Source: Vibrio campbellii CAIM 519 = NBRC 15631 = ATCC 25920
GTDB taxonomy: Bacteria; Pseudomonadota; Gammaproteobacteria; Enterobacterales; Vibrionaceae
NCBI RefSeq assembly: GCF_002163755.1
Contig: NZ_CP015863.1
Span: 744,001-808,000 of the forward strand
Direction of reading: 5' to 3'
DNA length: 64,000 nt
Part shown: piece by piece, positions 58,941 through 64,000 of the stretch
How the letters are laid out: each line of letters opens with the position of its first letter
Numbering within the stretch: position 1 is the stretch's first letter
Program-made: the position numbers and the translations under genes
The notes under the pieces: model-generated
What the model was told of the DNA's origin: nothing
Seen by the model: the letters and a program-made list of their open reading frames with translations, nothing else
Databases searched by the model: none

Positions 58941-59492
58941 TTGGCAAAACCTGCTGTTTTTATCGATCGTGACGGCGTGATTAACGTTGACCACGGTTAC
59001 GTTCATGATGAACATGATTTTGAGTACATTGACGGTGTGTTTGAAGCGACAAAAGCGCTGAAAGAGAAAGGCTACCTGTTGGTGCTTGTGACCAATCAAT
59101 CTGGCATTGCACGTGGTAAATTCAGCGAAGACCGTTTCTTGTCTCTGACTCAATGGATGGATTGGAACTTTGCTGACAATGGCGTTGAGTTCGACGGCAT
59201 TTACTACTGCCCACATCATCCTGAGCATGGCATCGGTGAGTACAAGCAAGATTGTGACTGCCGCAAGCCAAAACCAGGCATGTTCATTTCTGCGCGTGAC
59301 TTCTTGAAGATCGACATGGAGAAATCTGTGATGATCGGCGACAAAGCCGAAGACATGATGGCAGCAGAGGCGGCAGGCGTTGGCACTAAGATTTTGGTTC
59401 GTACTGGTAAACCAGTAACGGAACAAGGCGAAGCGATTGCTACGGCTGTACTTGATAGCATTGCCGATGTGCCTGCGTACCTAAACAAGTAA
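58941..59492 (+). CDS. gmhB: D-glycero-beta-D-manno-heptose-1,7-bisphosphate 7-phosphatase
   Basis: Removes the 7-phosphate from heptose 1,7-bisphosphate in ADP-heptose synthesis for the LPS inner core. HAD-family phosphatase of 183 residues: the DxD nucleophile motif is FIDRDGVIN (Asp9, Asp11), LVLVTNQSGIARG is motif II, and CPHHPEHGIGEYKQDCDCRKPKPGM in outline gives the Cys/His zinc site and motif III Lys, followed by MIGDKAEDM (motif IV). The start is TTG at 58941, with only a weak AGAG upstream. Often next to metN in gammaproteobacteria. Confidence 0.94.
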   Translation: MAKPAVFIDRDGVINVDHGYVHDEHDFEYIDGVFEATKALKEKGYLLVLVTNQSGIARGKFSEDRFLSLTQWMDWNFADNGVEFDGIYYCPHHPEHGIGEYKQDCDCRKPKPGMFISARDFLKIDMEKSVMIGDKAEDMMAAEAAGVGTKILVRTGKPVTEQGEAIATAVLDSIADVPAYLNK

Positions 59493-59512
59493 TCTTCATT
59501 ACTGATTGAGAT

Positions 59513-59537
59513 AAGGGAAGCCGCTGCTTCCCTTTTG
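59513..59537 (+). terminator. Terminator of gmhB
   Basis: AAGGGAAGC / GCTTCCCTTTT with loop CGCT. treR starts 30 bases later. Confidence 0.88.
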
Positions 59538-59566
59538 TTTGATTCTTTCTTTTAGTCTGAACACTT

Positions 59567-60514
59567 ATGAGCAAAAAACTCACCATTCTTGATATCGCGA
59601 AATTGGCTGGCGTGGGCAAATCGACGGTTAGCCGTGTACTTACCAATGATCCCAAGGTAAAACCGCAAACGCGTGAGAAGGTTGAACAAATCATTCGTGA
59701 ATCAGGCTATGTGCCATCCAAATCAGCACAATCGATGCGTGGTGGCAGCCAGAAAGTGGTCGGCGTGATCATTTCTCGTCTCGATTCCCCATCAGAAAAC
59801 CGTGCCGTTGGCACTATGCTTAGTGCTTTGTACTCGGCAGGGTACGACGTGGTGATCATGGAGAGCCAGTTCGCTCGCGATAAAACCAACGAGCATTTGG
59901 ACGTTCTTAAACGTCGCAATGTCGATGGGGTGATCGTGTTTGGCTTTACTGGGTGTGATGAGCAAGCGTTAGCGGAGTGGGGCAATCGCATTGTCGTGAT
60001 CGCCATGGACACTCAATTGGTTTCTTCGATCAACTATGATAACCAAGGTGTTATCGACATGGCGCTCTCCCATCTGGAACAGCAATCTATTTCTCGTATT
60101 GCCTACATCGGCGTTGACCCAGAAGATCGCACAACGGGCCTTGCTCGTCTAAATGCTTACCACGCTTGGTGTGAGCAAAAGCGTGTTGAACCTTGTTTTC
60201 AAACCGGCAAACTTAGCCACGAAAGCGCCTACCAGCTGGTGGATCAAGTTCTTCAACCCGATACGCAAGCCATCGCTTGTGCCAGTGACACTATCGCTCT
60301 CGGTGTGATCAAACGTCTGCAAGAAATCGGACGTGAAGATGTGGTGGTCACTGGTGTGGGGGGCAACGAACTACTCTCGTTCCTTTTTCCAAATGTCTTC
60401 AGCGTGGATCCGGGCTATGCACATGCCGGTGAGAAAGCCGCTAAGATGCTGATCAATCAGTTAAACGGTGATGAGTCTGTGGTGCATTTTACCCAGCAAC
60501 CGATCCGCCATTAA
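59567..60514 (+). CDS. treR: Trehalose operon repressor TreR (LacI family)
   Basis: LacI-type repressor; in E. coli TreR binds trehalose 6-phosphate. 315 residues (E. coli 315). HTH at residues 4-24 (LTILDIAKLAGVGKSTVSRVL), hinge PSKSAQSMRGGSQKVVGVI, then a periplasmic-binding-protein-like sensor domain (SPSE-like LDSPSENRAVGTML, DNQGVIDMALSHL). Encoded upstream of, and in the same direction as, treBC. Two TreR-type operators lie between treR and treB (60565 and 60621), so it may also limit its own operon distance. Confidence 0.93.
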   Translation: MSKKLTILDIAKLAGVGKSTVSRVLTNDPKVKPQTREKVEQIIRESGYVPSKSAQSMRGGSQKVVGVIISRLDSPSENRAVGTMLSALYSAGYDVVIMESQFARDKTNEHLDVLKRRNVDGVIVFGFTGCDEQALAEWGNRIVVIAMDTQLVSSINYDNQGVIDMALSHLEQQSISRIAYIGVDPEDRTTGLARLNAYHAWCEQKRVEPCFQTGKLSHESAYQLVDQVLQPDTQAIACASDTIALGVIKRLQEIGREDVVVTGVGGNELLSFLFPNVFSVDPGYAHAGEKAAKMLINQLNGDESVVHFTQQPIRH

Positions 60515-60547
60515 TCCACCTGTCGACAATCTGCTCTAAAATTATAC

Positions 60548-60563
60548 TGTGATCATTCTCAAT
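60548..60563 (+). promoter_or_regulatory. Possible CRP site before treB
   Basis: TGTGATCATTCTCAAT: the left half of TGTGA-N6-TCACA is perfect, the right half matches three of five. It lies just upstream of the first TreR operator. Confidence 0.4.
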
Positions 60564-60564
60564 C

Positions 60565-60582
60565 AATGGGACTGTTCCCATT
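60565..60582. promoter_or_regulatory. TreR operator O1
   Basis: AATGGGACTGTTCCCATT: inverted AATGGGA / TCCCATT arms around CTGT. Confidence 0.75.
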
Positions 60583-60620
60583 TTGTTTTTTAAAGCGAGC
60601 TGGCATTATTAAAATTATCA

Positions 60621-60638
60621 AATGGGAATGTTCCCAAA
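60621..60638. promoter_or_regulatory. TreR operator O2
   Basis: AATGGGAATGTTCCCAAA: same arms as O1 with one mismatch in the outer arm. Its centre is 56 bp from O1, so the promoter lies between two repressor sites and looping is possible. Confidence 0.75.
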
Positions 60639-60675
60639 ATAAAAATAATACGACGAATTGAATGTATCCAGTACA

Positions 60676-60686
60676 GGGTGGACAAA
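60676..60686 (+). other. treB ribosome-binding region with predicted pairing to the small RNA at 18693
   Basis: GGGTGGACAAA covers the Shine-Dalgarno region of treB and is complementary to TTTGTTCACCC of the small RNA (11 bp, one G-U). A functional site is inferred, not shown. Confidence 0.5.
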
Positions 60687-60689
60687 GTT

Positions 60690-62114
60690 ATGAGTAAGAT
60701 TGCGCGTCAAGATGTAGAGCGTCTTATTGAGCTGGTCGGGGGATCGGACAATATTGCCAGTGTTAGCCACTGCTTAACCCGCTTACGTTTCGTGTTGAAT
60801 GACACAGATAAAGCCGATACCAAACAGTTAGATGCACTGCCTATGGTGAAAGGCTGTTTTACCAACGCAGGTCAGTTCCAAGTGGTGATCGGCACGGAAG
60901 TCGATGAGGTATACAAGGTACTGATCGAGTTAAGTGGTAAAAGTGAAGCGAGCAAAGATGAATCTAAGAACGCCGCTCGTCAAAACATGAACATCGTTGA
61001 GCGTGGTATTTCCCACCTTGCTGAAATCTTTGTACCACTGTTACCTGCGATCATCACTGGTGGTTTGATTCTTGGCTTCCGTAACGTGATTGGCGACATC
61101 AAGATGTTTGATGGCCAAACGCTCACGGAAATCAGCCAGTTTTGGGCAACGGTACACTCTTTCTTATGGCTAATTGGTGAAGCAATCTTCTTCTTCCTGC
61201 CAGTTGGCGTGTGTTGGTCGACAGTGAAAAAGCTCGGTGGTACTCCGATTCTGGGTATTACATTGGGTGTCACACTGGTTTCGCCACAGTTAATGAACGC
61301 CTACCTAATTGGTAAGCAAGTGCCTGAAGTATGGGATTTTGGCTTATTCGCTATCGAGAAAGTGGGCTACCAAGCGCAAGTGATTCCTGCGATGTTAGCG
61401 GGTGTTGCCTTGGCGTTCATAGAAACCAATTTAAAGCGCATCATTCCGTCTTACCTTTACCTAGTGGTCGTGCCGTTTGTTTCTATCATTGTGTCTGTGA
61501 TTCTTGCGCACTCTATCATTGGTCCATTCGGTCGCATGTTGGGTGACGGCGTTGCTTTCGCAGCAAAAGCAGCCATGACGGGTGACTTCGCAATGATTGG
61601 CTCAACCATCTTCGGTTTCCTATACGCGCCATTGGTGATTACTGGTATTCACCACACCACCAACGCGGTTGACCTTCAACTGATGCAAGAGCTAGGTGGC
61701 ACGCCAATCTGGCCTCTGATTGCACTTTCAAATATTGCTCAAGCGTCTGCAGTAGTCGGCATCATTATCATCAGTAAAAAACACGGCGAGCGTGATATCT
61801 CGGTGCCTGCGGCTATCTCTGCTTACCTTGGTGTGACAGAGCCTGCGATGTACGGCATCAACTTGAAATACAAATTCCCAATGCTAAGCGCGATGATCGG
61901 CAGTGCGATTGCTGCAGCTATCTGTGGCAGCGCAGGTGTGATGGCGAATGGTATTGGTGTGGGCGGTTTGCCGGGCATCTTGTCTATCCAACCACAGTTC
62001 TGGGGCGTATTTGCTCTGGCGATGTTGGTGGCGATTGTCGTCCCAGTAGCGCTGACGCTTGTGTTGTATAAGCGCGCACAGATGAAAGGTGAGTTAGAAA
62101 CCGCTAACGCGTAA
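60690..62114 (+). CDS. treB: PTS trehalose transporter EIIBC
   Basis: Phosphorylates trehalose to trehalose 6-phosphate during uptake. 474 residues (E. coli 473). The EIIB domain (about 1-85) has the phospho-Cys28 in SVSHCLTRLRFVL; the EIIC domain (about 105-470) has several membrane helices with PLLPAIITGGLILG and GITEPAMYG-like GVTEPAMYGINLK. No EIIA domain is fused, so it depends on the glucose EIIA (Crr). The ATG at 60690 is preferred to the GTG at 60678, which sits inside the AGGGTGG ribosome site. Upstream are CRP- and TreR-type sites. Confidence 0.95.
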   Translation: MSKIARQDVERLIELVGGSDNIASVSHCLTRLRFVLNDTDKADTKQLDALPMVKGCFTNAGQFQVVIGTEVDEVYKVLIELSGKSEASKDESKNAARQNMNIVERGISHLAEIFVPLLPAIITGGLILGFRNVIGDIKMFDGQTLTEISQFWATVHSFLWLIGEAIFFFLPVGVCWSTVKKLGGTPILGITLGVTLVSPQLMNAYLIGKQVPEVWDFGLFAIEKVGYQAQVIPAMLAGVALAFIETNLKRIIPSYLYLVVVPFVSIIVSVILAHSIIGPFGRMLGDGVAFAAKAAMTGDFAMIGSTIFGFLYAPLVITGIHHTTNAVDLQLMQELGGTPIWPLIALSNIAQASAVVGIIIISKKHGERDISVPAAISAYLGVTEPAMYGINLKYKFPMLSAMIGSAIAAAICGSAGVMANGIGVGGLPGILSIQPQFWGVFALAMLVAIVVPVALTLVLYKRAQMKGELETANA

Positions 62115-62206
62115 TTCAAACTGAGGCAGTGATTTGGCTGCCTCGTTTATCTCCTCTATTTTTTAAGATTTTTAAGTTTCCGTTTAATGATAAGTGAGCG
62201 TTAGAA

Positions 62207-63892
62207 ATGGCAATGACCAAGCATGATGAGAGCTGGTGGAAAACCGCAACCATCTACCAAATTTACCCAAAAAGCTTTTGTGACAGTGGAAGTAAAGGCA
62301 CGGGCGATATCAAAGGGATCATTTCTAAGCTGGACTATCTAAAACACCTTGGTGTGGATGCGATTTGGCTGACGCCGGTTTATCAATCACCAATGATCGA
62401 CAACGGTTATGACATTTCCGATTACTATGCGATCAACCCAGATTTCGGCACTATGCAAGATTTAGATACCCTGTTGGCGGAGGCTCACCAGCTGGGTATT
62501 CGAATCATCATGGATGTCGTGGTCAACCATACTTCGACAGAGCACAAGTGGTTCCAATCAGCACTGGGTGACAAAAACAGTCCATACCGTGATTACTACA
62601 TCTGGAAAGATCCGGTTGATGGCGCAGAGCCAAACAACTGGCAATCTAAGTTTGGTGGCAATGCTTGGGCACTGGATGAAAAAACGGGCCAGTACTATTT
62701 GCACCTTTTTGCTAAAGAGCAAGCGGACTTAAACTGGGAAAACCCGGTAGTGCGTGAAGAAGTGAAAGAAGTCATCAGCTTCTGGGCAGAGAAAGGTGTG
62801 GATGGTTTCCGTCTTGACGTTATCAACCTGATTTCCAAGCAGCAAGATTTTCCAAGTGACGATATTGGTGATGGTCGCCGTTTCTACACGGATGGTCCAC
62901 GTGTGCACGAATACCTTCAAGAGATCAGTGAAGCCGTGTTCCAAAAATATGGCAGCGTGACGGTGGGTGAAATGTCGTCCACCACGCTAGAGCATTGTCA
63001 GCAGTATTCAGCGCAAGATGGCAAAGAGCTGTCGATGGTGTTCAACTTCCACCACTTGAAAGTCGATTACCCGAATGGTGATAAGTGGACGAAAGCGCCG
63101 TTTGACTTCATCCAACTGAAACAGATCTTCAACCATTGGCAAATCGGCTTAAATGGCAAAGGGTGGGGCGCGCTATTTTGGTGTAACCACGACCAACCAC
63201 GCGTTGTGAGCCGGTTAGGTAACGACGAACAATACCGCGTCGAGTCTGCCAAAATGCTTGCTGCATCGGTACACATGATGCAAGGTACGCCTTATGTTTA
63301 CCAAGGTGAAGAGATCGGGATGACCAACCCAGGTTACACCGAAATCAGCCAATATCGCGATGTTGAAAGCACGAACATGTACGACATCATGGTCAATCGC
63401 GATGGCGTATCTCACGACGACATGATGGCGATTTTGGCGCAGAAGTCGCGTGATAATTCACGTACTCCAATGCAATGGAACAGCGCGAAACATGCGGGCT
63501 TTACTAAAGGCGCGCCGTGGCTAGAGGTGGCTCAGAACTATTCTGAGATCAACGCGGATACCGCGATTGCTGATTTGAACTCAGTGTTCTACTTCTACAA
63601 GCGCTTGATTGAGCTGCGTAAACAGGTTCCAGTCATCACCGATGGTCGTTACGAAGACTTACTGCCTGAGCACAAACGTATTTTTGCTTACGCACGTCAG
63701 AACGACAAGCAAACGCTGCTGTGTATTAACAACTACTACGGCGAAGCAGTGGAGTGTGCATTACCAGAGCGCTTGGATATGAACAAAGCCAAAAATCTGC
63801 TTTCCAACTATCAGAATGCGACCAGCGCGATTGCTTCCAATCACCAAGTACTGCGTCCTTACGAAACTCGCATCTTGCTGATTGAAGGTTAA
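62207..63892 (+). CDS. treC: Trehalose-6-phosphate hydrolase (alpha,alpha-phosphotrehalase)
   Basis: Cytoplasmic GH13 enzyme that splits trehalose 6-phosphate into glucose and glucose 6-phosphate, the TreB product. 561 residues. Catalytic residues: Asp204 in DGFRLDVINL (nucleophile), Glu255 in VTVGEMSS (acid/base), Asp329 in CNHDQPR; also VVVNHTS and GTPYVYQGEE-type signatures. The N-terminus reads MAMTKHDESWWKTATIYQIYPKSF. It follows treB by 92 bases in the same operon and ends at a strong terminator. Confidence 0.96.
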   Translation: MAMTKHDESWWKTATIYQIYPKSFCDSGSKGTGDIKGIISKLDYLKHLGVDAIWLTPVYQSPMIDNGYDISDYYAINPDFGTMQDLDTLLAEAHQLGIRIIMDVVVNHTSTEHKWFQSALGDKNSPYRDYYIWKDPVDGAEPNNWQSKFGGNAWALDEKTGQYYLHLFAKEQADLNWENPVVREEVKEVISFWAEKGVDGFRLDVINLISKQQDFPSDDIGDGRRFYTDGPRVHEYLQEISEAVFQKYGSVTVGEMSSTTLEHCQQYSAQDGKELSMVFNFHHLKVDYPNGDKWTKAPFDFIQLKQIFNHWQIGLNGKGWGALFWCNHDQPRVVSRLGNDEQYRVESAKMLAASVHMMQGTPYVYQGEEIGMTNPGYTEISQYRDVESTNMYDIMVNRDGVSHDDMMAILAQKSRDNSRTPMQWNSAKHAGFTKGAPWLEVAQNYSEINADTAIADLNSVFYFYKRLIELRKQVPVITDGRYEDLLPEHKRIFAYARQNDKQTLLCINNYYGEAVECALPERLDMNKAKNLLSNYQNATSAIASNHQVLRPYETRILLIEG

Positions 63893-63922
63893 AATTAAGC
63901 TTCCCCTAAAGAATCCGGTCCT

Positions 63923-63962
63923 AAAAAAGGCTTTGGAGTGCTCCCCAAAGCCTTTTATTTTT
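63923..63962. terminator. Terminator of treBC (T runs on both strands)
   Basis: AAAAAAGGCTTTGG / CCAAAGCCTTTTATTTTTT; a strong stem, probably also ending a gene that converges from beyond the window. Confidence 0.92.
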
Positions 63963-64000
63963 TCATCCTATGAACCGTAACTTACTGAGTAGCGATGCGG

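Noticed and set aside
63982..64000. C-terminus of a minus-strand gene (…RIATQ-stop) at the window end
   Set aside because: Only five codons are visible; a converging gene is plausible given the two-sided terminator, but it cannot be supported.

Overview
This 64 kb window looks like core chromosome 1 sequence of a marine Vibrio, most likely of the Harveyi clade (V. parahaemolyticus / V. alginolyticus relatives). The reasons are the Na+-driven polar flagellar stator pair pomAB, the gene order (dnaJ - minor pilins; dxs - ispA - xseB - pomAB - thiI; gcvA - ygdD - rlmM; metNIQ - gmhB), and proteins that read as close Vibrionaceae versions of E. coli housekeeping enzymes. I see no integrase, transposase, phage gene, rRNA, tRNA or CRISPR array. 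The species assignment is inference from remembered families, not from a search.

Layout. 1-4051: the 3' end of dnaJ, then a type IV pilus minor-pilin block (pilE reversed, then fimT-pilW-pilX-pilV). 4316-9000: an AbgT-family transporter, tadA, a tiny very basic ORF and the lytic transglycosylase mltF. 9035-13143: purL behind a PurR operator. 13144-18116: a repeat-rich gap, a DUF3622 protein, a small secreted protein behind a Fur-like box, an AstE-like hydrolase, a DUF3332 lipoprotein and pepD. 18359-18780: a FNR/CRP-type control region, then a free-standing transcript with a 28-codon ORF and its own terminator. 19110-25662: a purine permease, gpt, frsA, crl and proBA. 25790-32017: nrdR-ribD-ribE-ribBX-ribH-nusB-thiL-pgpA. 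32123-35156 (minus): xseB-ispA-dxs. 35422-42324: pomAB, thiI, the GcvB small RNA opposite gcvA, and the gcvA-hydrolase-ygdD-rlmM operon. 42414-50746 (minus): a secreted nuclease, xni, ppnN, a diguanylate cyclase, a TPR membrane protein with a degenerate GGDEF-like domain, and queF. 50854-55968: syd, a DUF2310 zinc-ribbon protein, a lipoprotein nucleotidase and a YibE/F protein. 56054-58597 (minus): metNIQ behind a MetJ operator. 58941-63892: gmhB, treR, treB and treC.

How the parts work together. Purine metabolism recurs: sequences fitting the PurR consensus sit upstream of purL, the NCS2 permease, gpt and the lipoprotein nucleotidase, so synthesis, uptake, salvage and scavenging may share one repressor. 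Riboflavin synthesis is nearly complete in one run (ribD, ribE, a ribB fused to a degenerate RibA-like domain, ribH) and is tied to nusB, thiL and pgpA. The trehalose genes form a classic TreR-controlled PTS module with two operators and a possible CRP site.

Most interesting observation. The CRP/FNR-type small transcript at about 18466-18780 resembles, in size, coding capacity and setting, the V. cholerae dual-function RNA VcdRP, which encodes a 29-aa peptide and represses PTS mRNAs. Its 3' part contains an 11-nt stretch (18693-18703) that is complementary, with one G-U wobble, to the treB ribosome-binding region (60676-60686) 42 kb away in this same window. Other items worth attention are two paralogous intergenic elements that each end in a different 7-bp tandem array, structured leaders before gpt and thiI, and the TPR/degenerate-GGDEF partner next to an intact diguanylate cyclase.
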